Assembly: GCA_005656395.1 (NCBI GenBank)
Contig: SRSI01000028.1
Span: 992,001-1,056,000 of the forward strand
Source: Strongyloides papillosus
Lineage: Eukaryota; Nematoda; Chromadorea; Rhabditida; Strongyloididae
Length of the DNA: 64,000 nucleotides
Direction: 5' to 3'
A model generated the notes under the pieces. The model did not search any database, was not told where the DNA came from, and saw nothing but the letters and a program-made list of their open reading frames with translations. The position numbers and the translations under genes are program-made. Shown here one piece after another: positions 14,401-23,431 of this stretch (the stretch's first letter is position 1; every line of letters begins with the position of its first letter).

Positions 14401-14781
14401 AGACTAGCTCGTCAATTCTGGTATTGGAGTTCAATGACAAAAGATATTCAAGAAGTCTATGACAAATGTGAAATTTGTAATGATAATAAAATAATGCCAA
14501 ATAAATCACTACCATTTATGGAAAATTCTTTGTATCCTATGGAAAGGGTACACATAGACATTGGAGAATGTTTTTCTATATATTTTTTAGTATTGCATGA
14601 CAGTTTTTCAGGGTATTTGGATATATTCAGTTTAAAAAATATGTCAACTACAGAATGCTTATCATGTTTAAATCGCGCATTTTCTTACTTGGGTTATCCA
14701 ACTTCGATATTTTCAAACCAAGGGAGACAATTTATTTCTCAAGATGCAAAAGATTTAACTCTTAAACACGGTATTACTTGA
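11452..14781 (+). CDS. Element B gag-pol polyprotein, ending at an internal TGA
   Basis: 1109 codons. Gag occupies about residues 1-225 and a CCHC knuckle residues 230-243. The protease has DSG at 300-302, and RT has YYDD at 616-619. RNase H begins with ESDASD near 766 and keeps the TDHES motif. The integrase zinc region has HTSHQ and CEIC, followed by the first catalytic Asp in HIDIG. The expected second Asp motif reads SNQGRQF, so Asp is replaced by Asn. The start ATG uses the last LTR base plus the TG of the primer-binding site. The frame stops at TGA 14779-14781 inside the integrase core and resumes in the same frame downstream. Confidence 0.85.
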   Translation: MALRVDLPYFEMKDTSRAEAFVKFMEWYLKCEKDKDGKEISDNLRIQKFLTRLDLDAWTRVKEEISVYSIEKNKREENLVFDDYVGVFKKIFMTEKNSYIELVTMLKSINEKVADVDKLYEEITSVLRKTKMSSITMEELGGLLMILKFAAPEAMEPLLLKKAAEERLNNKSERRLAYAKEILDIIKELNTFLLALSSSKDSVHRVYTKSNDKFKKNTFKRKTFNKKIQCHRCNKYGHIARNCNEVIRKIEDNTSDIENESDDDEVVSVVGRIEGEKQLILPVKAYIGKKNCFVIKAEADSGSPRTFIARNQIPGKVELRKCSKRYVGVGGGEMATCGKIKMILEVNGKRVETDAIVTTLNYSLIGRTELIKLGLLDGLKDVCIKRIKSGINNDGNLEKIRVNLEMEIKRKCPNLIDGKLGCYVGKPIKLPFKEDSKFVIVPNRQYNCLEIEPVIEEKLTNYEKEGLIKREKYPDAASPIMPMIKKLDQPVDKNNIRIVADYSLLNRNFKLNCYKMKSVDDVLRKVGNMMNSKKVYISTFDVQDCYGCIRIDQSDQSKVCINTHVGIFRLCRLPQVVSVLPPICQEIMDKIDKQVTEFCRQNYNNFNNGNDFIETYYDDTIIITELLEDHKRAVMCYCKTMEEKGFKLSTSKWKVLTKSTMFLGVKLCEGKFKPDERKIACLKAMTIPKDKDQLISFLGLVNYHCKYVDSLAQLRQPLDVKRRKDGKFEGFSDIEKKSFDDCIEAISNCNGLYPYRKGMKLIVESDASDTAMGAVLKAESGEIIEYYSKSFTATECRYPIQHKEALSCVLAIEHFKYYLMLKEFQLHTDHESLAICFNLEKGIKKSMSNRLQRFALRLMPFHFKVYYVSNKRVLCADTLSRLICEKRKDYLEEFLVCKIHSKNELYLRESQILKEAEFDQNYLLIRDKLINNESITHLGERFLDATVEDGLVKLGNQYLIPKNLHQRCLEILHTSHQSSSTMKRLARQFWYWSSMTKDIQEVYDKCEICNDNKIMPNKSLPFMENSLYPMERVHIDIGECFSIYFLVLHDSFSGYLDIFSLKNMSTTECLSCLNRAFSYLGYPTSIFSNQGRQFISQDAKDLTLKHGIT

Positions 14782-15366
14782 TATTTTAGTGGTGCTGGAC
14801 ACCAATCATCTAATGGAGCTGCCGAGAGAAGTATTCAAACTGTAAAAAGATTGATGAAAAAGCTGTATAAACCAGGATGCGACATAGATGAACTATTTAT
14901 TAAAATAAAGGTAAATGTCAACAATGTACCATCTGGAAAGCGACAAGATTCTCCAAATAATTTGTTATTTAAGTACAACTGTCATAGTTTAGTTAGAACA
15001 AATGAATATTTGGAGGGAATACCAAAGTTTAAAATTGGCAGTTTAGTTAAATTTCGTTTATCTAAAGATAAAAAATGGGAAAATGGTAGAATTATTAAAA
15101 TTCATGGATCAAAACTATACGATATTGAAGATAGCAAAAACCATATAAGGTTCATGCACCAAGACAATATTATTGAATCATCTGCAAATTTAAATCATTT
15201 ATACTATGAAGATACCATCAATGAACAAAATAAGAAAGAAACAGATCCAATTTCTACAAAAGAAAGAGATTATGGGAAGAGAAATGCAAGAAAAAGATCT
15301 CTTCCACTTGAGCATCCAATGATAACCCGTACTAAAAAAAGAAAGGGCATGATAGAGTCATCTTAA
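14782..15366 (+). pseudogene. Element B integrase C-terminal part after the stop
   Basis: This continues the gag-pol frame directly after the TGA. It holds the integrase Glu motif (SSNGAAERSI) and a C-terminal domain with the fold-type KFRLSKDKKWENGRI, and ends at TAA 15364-15366 just inside the 3' LTR. It was part of one polyprotein; separate translation from the ATG at 14851 would miss the Glu motif. A single-base change in a CGA or TGG codon would explain the stop. Confidence 0.8.
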
Positions 15367-15492
15367 ATATGGATGACAATTTTATTATATAAATGTTGTT
15401 CTACCTAAAGTTAGCATATTTAATCCACTAACTTTAGGTAAGTTATTTTACTAAATAAAGATATTTAATCCACTAACTTTAGAATTGTAACA
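15350..15492 (+). repeat. 3' LTR of element B
   Basis: Identical to 11310-11452 over all 143 bases. The pol stop codon lies in its first bases. It is followed by the ATTGC target duplication. Confidence 0.92.
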
Positions 15493-16646
15493 ATTGCTTT
15501 ATCAAGATCTTCTTTTATGAACATAATGGTATTTGAAACAAAATTTTTGACTTCTTGTAAAGTTGATATTTTATGAATTTCTGTGACATCATTTAACATC
15601 TCGCTTTTTCTTTTTCTTATTTCGGATTCTAATTCTTGGTATTCTGATCTGGATATTGTGTCAACTAAACCAATTTCTTTACCCTTTTTGTATTCAACAT
15701 CAAACATGTATTCTAAAAGTTCAAGTTGTATTCTTTGTATTCTACGATTAGTTGACTTCTTGATACCAGCTCCTTCTTTGAATATCAATGATAACGTCCT
15801 ATGGTCAGAACGTATCAAGAATCTTTTACCTGTTAGAAATTGGTGAAATTTCTTCACTCCATAGTAGATGGCGAGACATTCTTTTACCTGGATTGCCAAC
15901 TTTGTCTCACATGGTGTAAATTTCTTTGAGTTCAATGCAATTATCATTTTCTTTCCTTCAGTCACAGAATATAATACAAAACCCATTGATGTATCACTTG
16001 CATCACAGTCTAAAATTAACTTATCGCGACCATTATAGAAGTTGTTTACACAATATTTCATCATTATTTCTTTTGTTCTTTCGAAATCTTCCTCAAGTTG
16101 TTTTGTAATTGTATATGGTTTAGTCTTAGTCACTTCTTCAAGTTTCGATTTATACTCTGCCAAGTTTCTAACAAAACCTTGTTGATATGTAAGACACCCA
16201 ATGAAGCTTTTCATTTCCGAAGAAGTTTTTGGTAGTGGTAGATTTTTTAGTTTCTCAAGTTTCTTTGGATCTGGTTGGATCCCTTTCTTGGATATAAGGT
16301 GACCTAATATAACAACTGAATCTACAAAACATTTAACTTTCTCCTTCTGAAATCTAAGATTTTTATCTTGCATATGTGTACAGAATATTTTTAAAACTTG
16401 AAGATGCTCGTCTGAATTTAGACTAAGTATTACGACATCATCGTAATATGCAATTATCACTGAACCATAGTCTTCAATTACATATTGACATTCAACTTCG
16501 ACTTCCTTGATTATCTGGTCCATCTTCTGCTGCCATATTCCAGGTGCTTGACTTATACCTTGTGGTAGTCTCAATGGCAGATAGATTCCATTGTGTGTTG
16601 CAATTCCACATTTTAAACTTGATTCCATTGAAATTGGTAAACTATC
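15493..16646 (-). pseudogene. Element A pol, RT C-terminal and RNase H part
   Basis: Middle piece of the A polyprotein between the C and B insertion points. It encodes RT palm and thumb with YYDD (residues 61-64 counted from the ATG at 16628) and LPQGISQAPG, then an RNase H with CDASDTSMG, the QVKE acid motif and RSDHRTL, all intact. The frame joins the gag-RT piece at the CTATC duplication and the integrase piece at ATTGC without a shift. It is non-functional here only because it is split. Confidence 0.82.
16642..16646. repeat. Target duplication CTATC, left of element C
   Basis: CTATC adjoins the left LTR of C and recurs at 21267-21271 next to its right LTR. This shows that C inserted into the RT coding region of element A. 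Confidence 0.9.
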
Positions 16647-16831
16647 TGTCTGAAAAATTACCGTATAAAACTAAAGGTTAGACAAAGTCCTTTTATTTCA
16701 CAAAATTAACAAAAACAAGAATTATATCTATCTTATATAAAGAGAAAAGATAACTAATAATAATTTTTATCGGGTCTTAGAGCGATTGGGTTTTAAACGA
16801 ACCCCAAAAGTGTTCGTTAAAGGATACGACA
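16647..16831 (-). repeat. 3' LTR of element C
   Basis: Matches 21080-21266 almost exactly. On the minus strand it starts TGTCGTATCC and ends CAGACA. It contains AACGAAC/GTTCGTT and GGGTT/AACCC inverted words near its 5' end, and a TTATATAAGA element that can act as TATA box. Confidence 0.9.
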
Positions 16832-16842
16832 TCCGCCCTCCC
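16832..16842 (-). promoter_or_regulatory. Polypurine tract of element C
   Basis: The minus strand reads GGGAGGGCGGA immediately before the 3' LTR (TGTCGT). It lies between the pol stop codon and the LTR, as expected for the plus-strand primer site. Confidence 0.65.
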
Positions 16843-16859
16843 GGCTTAGAAAGATTTGG

Positions 16860-19800
16860 TTAGGCATTCTTAGCAAGCTTGTCAACTTCATCCATTAAGA
16901 TAATAGAGTTTCTCGGAAGCCACATGATTGATGTTTTCTCGAGTTCACATTGTTTAACTATATCAAGAATTCTTCTTCTACGACTTCTTGGCTCCTCGGA
17001 CTTATCAGTATTCATAAGATTTTCCCACATAGGTATTAAGGCTTCTGAATCAACAATGCAGATGGCCGGCATATTATGAGTGATAATCGCGTTAAAAAGT
17101 AATGCTTCTAATTCCATATCCATATGAGTTAGATCTCTTTCTAAATGGTGAACTTTCTTTCCTTCAAGTGAGCCTTGGAGATGATAAATGTCATTTTGGA
17201 TTCTCAATTCGACTAGAATGGCTTTTCCCAGAGAGTCTTTACCTGAAGATCCGTCTGAAGCGGCAATCATTTTTACATTTTCTAATTCCTTTATCTTTTC
17301 ATCTACAAATGTCTTATCGGTAATATTTTTAAATAGGAGATTTTTAACTGATGTTTCCTCTACTTTCATTATAGATAGGCCATCCCAACATTGTTTTTGG
17401 ATCTCCGATAAGGTGACTTTAAAATTGGATTCTATGAGTTCGCTAACAGAAATTTCAACATTTTTCTCTTCCTCCCCCCCGCGAAGTTGGAAGACGTGAC
17501 TATGTAACAAAATGGGTTGGATGGGTTCTGAATTAATTGGGGAGTCACTAGTCATGTGAGGTTTTGGATCAGTTGTGTTTGCTTCATGGATTTGAGCAGT
17601 TTCTGTCTTCAAACGATCTTTCAGATGACATCCTTTGATAACTATTTCCTTTTCCTCTTTGGTTTTGATAATAAAAATATCCTTAGACAGTTGATAGATA
17701 ACGGTACCTTCTTCCCAACTAGACATATTTGGAGTCTTAAACCAAACTAAATGATCCATTGCCTTTTCATAACTTATATCATTGATAATATGGTAATCAG
17801 CGAAGACTTGTAAACGGCGTTGGGTAGGGGATTTTCCTTCAACATCGGTACTACCAGTGTGATGGTTGATAATCGCTTCTTGAAGTCTCTGGTCAAAGGT
17901 GGATAAGGAACTTTTCGCCATGCCATCTTTGAGTATTTTCATACATCTTTCAATGGATCCATTTGATTGTGGGGTGTAGGATGGGCTATAGAAAGGTGTA
18001 ATACCCTTTCCTTTCAATAGAGTACAGAAGGACACATCCTTAAAACTAGGGAAGTTATCACTGACTAGAAATAATGAACATCCATTGTGTTCAAAGAAGA
18101 GTAACAATTTTTTTGTGATTTCAGAGGGGGTGTGATTTTTTATACGTGCGGCCATGATCCAGTTACAGTGGACATCCACACAGGCTAAGAAACTCACCTG
18201 GTTAACAGTTCCGATGTCCATATGCCAACGTTGGTTGTTGCTGGTGGTTGACGGCCAACTGTGGATGGTTCGTGGACGTGATGATCCGTATCTTTGGCAA
18301 AGGTCACACTTCATATGTGTTGCTACAATCCATTTACGTAATGAAACGGCTACAAACATGTTACGAACACGTCTCAACATGTTGGTGACTGCAAAGTGCT
18401 GTTTGTGGAGGTCATCAATGACGTCTTGATATGCAGATTTTGGGAGGACAGGTTTATCCGATACGTACAAGACACCATCTTGTATAGTAAGTAGATTCCA
18501 AAATTGTTGAAACTTTCGTTGGTACGGTGAAGTTAGATTCTTGATATCTCCAGAAACCACGACTTGTAGAAGTTGTTGGTATTCGGCATCGGTTGAAGCT
18601 TTTTGTTGTAACCATGATTCCGCTTTTTGAATGGATTGTATTTTGGTTGTTTTAACGTGATTGTTTAGATTCAATAGTTGGGAAACTTTTTCATGCAAAT
18701 CTCTATAAACTACGTCATGTGGGAATTCTTCCATTTCTAAGCTCCAACGCAGAATACGGCTATATTGGGCATTAGCACAAACATTACGCTTCTTAAACAT
18801 GTGGACTAGAGTTTTATCTGGGATTTCTAAGGTTGTGACGTGGATACGCGTGAACGATTCAAAATAAAAAAGTGCTTCTTTAGCTGCTAATGCTTGTTTT
18901 TCAATAAAGGGATAATTCTGTTCTGACTTGACCATCACCCTTGAAAACGTATTGAGAAGAGAATATTCATTGGTGTTGATATTTTTACCCCACAGTATCC
19001 CTGCTAGAATTTCTTTTTCCGACCAAGTCTGGAGGCTCAATGATTCCGTGGATGGGTTAAAAAAATTCAGGATTTTAGCTTCGCGTATTGCAATTTGTAC
19101 TTTCTTTAGAGTGGCATCTTTTTTTGGAGACCAGAGACCCTCCGACATATCGCTTAACTCTTTATCATAAACGGCGGCTCCAGGTCCGATAAAATTACGT
19201 AGGTAGGAAAGCTTGCCCTTCAATGATCTTAATTCGGTGGCTGTGGTTGGTTTCTCCACCCTAGCTAGTTGGTTTGCTACTTCAGAATTCATACGAATTC
19301 CTTCATTAGACACCTCATAACTCAAATACATAACGGAATCCTGAAGAAAAAAAGATTTATGAATATTAATCTTTAACCGGTGTTGTTGTAAAATTTGCAA
19401 TGTTTGAAGAATTGGGGAACTATCGTGTTCGGGAGTAACGATCAGGATATCATCCATGTAGATGATAGAACGGGGAACATCTTTAAGTAAGTTCTTAATC
19501 GTATTGTAAAAAAGGACGCCGCTCTGTGCAATACCATATACTAGGCATTTTGACTTGAAGTAACCAAAGGGTAAACTTACAGTTGTAAATTCACTTGATT
19601 GCTCATCCAATCCTATGAGACGGTAAGCAGATTTCATGTCCAGGGTGGTGAACTTCCATGATATTGAGGTATCCGAGATGAGACTCTGGATGTCGTTAAG
19701 GCTTGGCAGGTTCAACGGTATATGAATGAAATTGTGGTTAATACGTTCCGCGCTAAGGCAGAGGCGAAGAGATTGATCCTTCTTAATTACCAGGACTCCG

Positions 19801-21080
19801 GGGCTGGCCATTTTTGGAAAATGGACTTCTTCCATACGGTTAGCAGCAATCTCCTTGGTAATGTATTCAATCGCGGGTGGAACAGTATCAGGATGCATGC
19901 GGCGAGGCTTACTTACGATATACTCAACGTTATCTACAGTTTGATATTTTACTTTGATCAGAGGTTCTTGCAAAATATCATTCCATAACTCAACGTTCTT
20001 ACGTAAATATTCATTAATAACAGTATCCGATATGTGCATTTCGGTTGACAACTCTCGTTTTAACATGGCACAGTTAAAACCGTCAAAAAATTTCAAATAG
20101 GTTTCAGGGTCCATCAAACAGGAATCCTGGTTTTTCATCACGACTACATCAATAGTGGCCTCTTTGCCCTGCGCTTTGATGGTTAGTGTTACAATACCTT
20201 CAGTTTCGAGGGGGACTTCACCAGCGCCTACTAGTTGATGGTTGGTTTTAGATAATTTTGGAGATCCAAGCTTTTCCCATGTTGCTAATGAAATCACGGT
20301 GATTTCGGCCATTGTGTCAAGGTAAGCTTCATGATAGATTGGTGTCTCTCCTGGTACAGCAAATTGGAACATCTGTCCTTTCACTGGAGAAGTGTTGAAA
20401 TCGTCTGCATTTCTCCTGATTTTGGCTACTTTCGTCGTTGTCGGTTTCTTTAATTTCGGGCAGTCAGGCTTCATATGGCCTTTCTCTTGGCATTCATAGC
20501 AAACACGATCTTTACTGGAAACAGCGTCATCTTTTGTCTTCCGTGATTCTTTAGCATCCTTGGGTTCCTGCTTTACCGAGCGTTGGCTGAGATAATGGGT
20601 TTTCGTAATCATGATGAGTTCAGCAGATGTTTTGGATTCATTCCAAGTGAAGAGAGAACGACTTTTGTTACCCATAATTTGAATCAGTTTGACTTGATCG
20701 AAAATATCTCGCAGCTTCATCTCGGCAAACTCAGATGGTAGATCAAGGGTACATTGTTGCAAAAATTCTTCAATCTGGATTTCGTCCTTGTCACTATCAC
20801 GAGGATCAAAACGGCGGAGTAGGATTTCTACAAACTGGCTGTAAATAGACGGCTTGACAGTTTGTGAGACACAATCGATAGATTTGGCGCACGATACAAG
20901 AAGTGTGCTAGACCATCCATTTGTATCCTCTGGCATCAGTAATTGAACCTTGGAGAATTCTTCAGGTGTGAGTACTTCGATGAGTTCCAGAAGCGTGTCT
21001 TTGTCCTCCAGTTGTTGAATTTTAGCTTTGCATAATGCTTGGTTGAGTACCGCACTTAATTGGCGTGGTTGAGCCCCCAT
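16860..21080 (-). CDS. Element C gag-pol with C-terminal second RNase H
   Basis: 1406 residues. Gag is about 1-190 with a CCHC knuckle at 194-207. The protease-like domain has DTM, not DTG, at 255-257. RT has YMDD at 541-544. The RT-linked RNase H (about 681-805) has lost its acids: TWS where TDAS is expected, EKQ for EKE, EIPD for the TDH position. The integrase has CDLC and an intact D955, D1008, E1044 triad. A linker with a chromo- or SH3-like KTPNMSSWEEG segment follows. Residues 1271-1406 form a second RNase H-like domain with DGS (D1276), MELEAL (E1323), VDSEAL (D1344) and EVDKLAKNA (D1400); the usual loop His is not in place. The start ATG combines the last LTR base with the primer-binding site. 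Confidence 0.9.
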   Translation of the reverse strand: MGAQPRQLSAVLNQALCKAKIQQLEDKDTLLELIEVLTPEEFSKVQLLMPEDTNGWSSTLLVSCAKSIDCVSQTVKPSIYSQFVEILLRRFDPRDSDKDEIQIEEFLQQCTLDLPSEFAEMKLRDIFDQVKLIQIMGNKSRSLFTWNESKTSAELIMITKTHYLSQRSVKQEPKDAKESRKTKDDAVSSKDRVCYECQEKGHMKPDCPKLKKPTTTKVAKIRRNADDFNTSPVKGQMFQFAVPGETPIYHEAYLDTMAEITVISLATWEKLGSPKLSKTNHQLVGAGEVPLETEGIVTLTIKAQGKEATIDVVVMKNQDSCLMDPETYLKFFDGFNCAMLKRELSTEMHISDTVINEYLRKNVELWNDILQEPLIKVKYQTVDNVEYIVSKPRRMHPDTVPPAIEYITKEIAANRMEEVHFPKMASPGVLVIKKDQSLRLCLSAERINHNFIHIPLNLPSLNDIQSLISDTSISWKFTTLDMKSAYRLIGLDEQSSEFTTVSLPFGYFKSKCLVYGIAQSGVLFYNTIKNLLKDVPRSIIYMDDILIVTPEHDSSPILQTLQILQQHRLKINIHKSFFLQDSVMYLSYEVSNEGIRMNSEVANQLARVEKPTTATELRSLKGKLSYLRNFIGPGAAVYDKELSDMSEGLWSPKKDATLKKVQIAIREAKILNFFNPSTESLSLQTWSEKEILAGILWGKNINTNEYSLLNTFSRVMVKSEQNYPFIEKQALAAKEALFYFESFTRIHVTTLEIPDKTLVHMFKKRNVCANAQYSRILRWSLEMEEFPHDVVYRDLHEKVSQLLNLNNHVKTTKIQSIQKAESWLQQKASTDAEYQQLLQVVVSGDIKNLTSPYQRKFQQFWNLLTIQDGVLYVSDKPVLPKSAYQDVIDDLHKQHFAVTNMLRRVRNMFVAVSLRKWIVATHMKCDLCQRYGSSRPRTIHSWPSTTSNNQRWHMDIGTVNQVSFLACVDVHCNWIMAARIKNHTPSEITKKLLLFFEHNGCSLFLVSDNFPSFKDVSFCTLLKGKGITPFYSPSYTPQSNGSIERCMKILKDGMAKSSLSTFDQRLQEAIINHHTGSTDVEGKSPTQRRLQVFADYHIINDISYEKAMDHLVWFKTPNMSSWEEGTVIYQLSKDIFIIKTKEEKEIVIKGCHLKDRLKTETAQIHEANTTDPKPHMTSDSPINSEPIQPILLHSHVFQLRGGEEEKNVEISVSELIESNFKVTLSEIQKQCWDGLSIMKVEETSVKNLLFKNITDKTFVDEKIKELENVKMIAASDGSSGKDSLGKAILVELRIQNDIYHLQGSLEGKKVHHLERDLTHMDMELEALLFNAIITHNMPAICIVDSEALIPMWENLMNTDKSEEPRSRRRRILDIVKQCELEKTSIMWLPRNSIILMDEVDKLAKNA

Positions 21081-21266
21081 GTCTGAAAAATTACCGTATA
21101 AAACTAAAGGTTAGACAAAGTCCTTTTATTTCACAAAATTAACAAAAAAACAAGAATTATATCTATCTTATATAAAGAGAAAAGATAACTAATAATAATT
21201 TTTATCGGGTCTTAGAGCGATTGGGTTTTAAACGAACCCCAAAGGTGTTCGTTAAAGGATACGACA
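21080..21266 (-). repeat. 5' LTR of element C
   Basis: 187 bp, partner of 16647-16831. On the minus strand it ends CAGACA, followed by TGGGGGCTCAACC, the putative primer-binding site. The final A is also the first base of the gag-pol ATG. Confidence 0.9.
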
Positions 21267-22990
21267 CTATCATATGCTGATTTTACATCAAAAACACTAG
21301 TTATAAAATCATTCTTCTTATTGATCATCAACCCAACTTTAAATAATTTAGAAGATATGTTCTTGATTGGATATACATTTGTTTTCAAGTTTGTATTTAA
21401 AAGTGAAAAGTCAGCAGTGAGTCTCACATTGTCTGGTTCCACCAATCCGTTTTCAACATTTACTTTATCCAGCTTTTTTATTACTGGTTTTACGGGTGAT
21501 GAAGCATCACAATATGATATTTTCTTCCAGATTCCATTATTTAACATTTCATTGATCTTTATTTGCACACAATCATTTGTAATACCTGGTGGGTAGGGTC
21601 CAGTTGGTACATGTCTCCACTTTGGATTATCTACGAATTGAAGATCTATTGTTTCTGGAAACTCTCCCATTGTTTTATCATCAAAAAGTGTTTTAAATTC
21701 TGTTTCCATCATGCTAATAAACTTTTCTTTGGTGGTATTTTTATCCATTCTAGTTTCTTCATACTTGTTAACTTGAAATGTCTTACTTATTTGATTTAGT
21801 GGTAATTTATCAAGTTCAAGTAATCGAATTTCTGGTAATTCTAGGATGTTGGACTGAATTTCAGCTACATATATGTCAATGTATTTGTAGCTCTCCTCCT
21901 CAGAATTCTTTTTCACTTTAAGTTTACATTTACACAAACACGGGATCTGTGTTCCTGAAACACCTTTGATCAGAGTACTCGTATTTTCTAATTTTAGATC
22001 ATATTCTTCTGCCGTTTCTCTACTTAAAATTGTCGCTTGTGCGGCCGTATCAACTTCCATTGTCATCAATTTTTCCGTCTCATTTATAATAACGATGAGA
22101 TCAATAAAAAGTCCTGATCTTTTTACATTAATAACTTCAATTTCGGTAGAAAAAGAATTACACAGTAAATAATCGAAATTTTTATTTTCAGAAACAATCG
22201 ACAATACATGAATTGGAATAATTTTAGTTTTAGCTGCACATGATGTATTTGTATGTCCACGTCTGTTACATTTGGTACATTTATCGTCTTTGTTGAAATG
22301 TCCTTTTCTTCTCCATTTATGACTTTCCATCTTTGATGTTGCTAGGATTGATACCTCTTGATTGTACTTTGCTTTATTCTGAGTTTCCGTTTTTACTAAT
22401 TTATCCAAATCAGTAAGTGATTCAAGCTTTGAGTCTTCTGCGCACAATTCAGTCAAGTATTTATCCTTCAGCTCCTGGGGAAGATTGGATGACATTAAGA
22501 CGATAATGATTTTTAGATTTTCTTTGTTGATGAAATCCTTGTTGAGTTTTCCTGCCTGAGTAGATACTGCCTCCATTGCTTCAGAGAATGTCACGTTTTT
22601 CTTACTCAGGTCCAGAAGGCTTGTTAGTACTCTTGATTGGAGAAAGTGATGACCATACGTTCTTTTAAGAGCGTCGCAGAGATCCTCATATGTAATCGTA
22701 TCCAGATCCGTTTCTTTCATAGTAGCTCTTAATTTTGCCAATATTGGTCTCTTGATAAATTGAAGAAGTTTGAATTTTCTTTTTTCATCCGGTACCCTGT
22801 ATGGTTTACCTTCTTCTTCACCAGTGACCTGTTCAGCGTATTTCATCAAAGCTTTAAAGTCCTCCAACCATTGCTCAATATCCTCCTGTTCATCGTAATG
22901 TTCGAAGCTCGCAAACGCCATGTTGAATATCTGGAGACGTACATTAGCTCCAGCATTCTCTTCATTACTAATCATGCTTCTAGTATTCAT
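21267..22990 (-). pseudogene. Element A gag, protease and RT N-terminal part
   Basis: N-terminal piece of the A polyprotein, 22990 to the C insertion. Gag occupies about residues 1-230, with a CCHC knuckle at 238-251 (CTKCNRRGHTNTSC). The protease motif reads DTAAQ (D314), where Gly of DTG is replaced by Ala. The RT fingers include RLTADFSLLN and the first catalytic Asp in FDVKSAYDS, where element C interrupts. The last residues of the computed frame come from the LTR of C. The start MNTRSM is shared with the copy at 10049-10051. Confidence 0.85.
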
Positions 22991-23167
22991 CGTAAAGAAA
23001 GAATTTTATTTAATACTCTAAAAGATACAATAAATGGTACATAACAAGTAAACCTACAGAGCTTGTTAACTAGTTATTTTACCAGGATTAGTAAGTAGAA
23101 TAAGTGGTTGACAAGCTCTGTCAATATTCTTATTTAACGATAACACTGACGGCGTCATGACTTAACA
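22990..23167 (-). repeat. LTR of element A, right (5') copy
   Basis: 178 bp. On the minus strand it starts TGTTAAGTCATGACG. The inner boundary is uncertain: by analogy with B, C, E and F it should end at the A of the gag ATG, but the following bases (TGAATACTAG) do not start with TGG as a standard primer-binding site does. It abuts Helitron coding sequence on the right. Confidence 0.75.
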
Positions 23168-23431
23168 ATTTCTAATATCAAAAATGGCTTGAGCTTCAGC
23201 TCTTTCTTCATTACCATTATATTTCATTAGATAATCTTCGATTAAGTAATTTTTAAACTTAATGAAGGTATCATAATGCCTTGTAAAAGATGGCCAATAG
23301 CAAAACATGAGACCGAAGTAATTACGAAGCATGTTAGGCATCGCGCTTTCACATGCTTTTTCAAACAATTCATTGTAATTGTCTTCAGTATCAAGCAAAC
23401 CTCTTGCTATGGCAGCATCTCTAAATGAGGG
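23168..23431 (-). pseudogene. Helitron Rep-to-helicase linker, truncated
   Basis: In the same frame as the Rep piece, immediately after a TGA (23432-23434). It encodes the region that in Helitrons follows the Rep domain (PSFRDAAIARGLL, then MPNMLRNYFGLMFCYWPS). The frame is cut by the LTR of element A at 23167; the last residues of the computed frame are LTR sequence. It is therefore a clear insertion breakpoint inside a transposon gene. Confidence 0.75.

Larger units (their letters stand above)
11310..15492 (+). mobile_element. LTR retrotransposon B (Ty3/gypsy-like)
   Basis: A 4183-bp element with identical 143-bp LTRs, a 5-bp target duplication and a single gag-pol frame. Gag, zinc knuckle, protease, RT, RNase H and integrase occur in Ty3/gypsy order. 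Identical LTRs indicate a very recent insertion into element A on the opposite strand. Coding damage is limited to one in-frame TGA in the integrase and an Asn in place of an expected integrase Asp, so this copy is probably not autonomous despite its youth. Confidence 0.92.
16647..21266 (-). mobile_element. LTR retrotransposon C with second RNase H
   Basis: A 4620-bp minus-strand element with LTRs of 185 and 187 bp that differ by one substitution and a 2-base A-run indel, and a CTATC duplication. One uninterrupted 1406-codon frame fills it. The coding sequence is visibly more GC-rich than the host DNA and than elements A, B, E and F. RT has YMDD and the integrase is complete. The RT-linked RNase H is degenerate, while an extra RNase H-like domain follows the integrase. 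Intact coding and near-identical LTRs make it potentially active. Confidence 0.93.
10051..23167 (-). mobile_element. LTR retrotransposon A, interrupted by B and C
   Basis: This minus-strand Ty3/gypsy-type element is bounded by related LTRs (22990-23167 upstream, 10051-10239 downstream). Its gag-pol reading frame can be followed through three segments (22990-21267, 16646-15493, 11309-10227), and the frame is kept across both insertion points. It was therefore probably intact when elements C and B landed in it. It sits in the Helitron ORF on the right. On the left, its 3' LTR is followed by the 5' end of another copy of the same family, so no target duplication can be shown. The two LTRs differ by about five substitutions and two indels. 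Confidence 0.8.

Noticed and set aside
16879..20000. Several plus-strand ORFs of 60-103 codons inside element C
   Set aside because: All are antisense shadows of the 1406-codon gag-pol frame.
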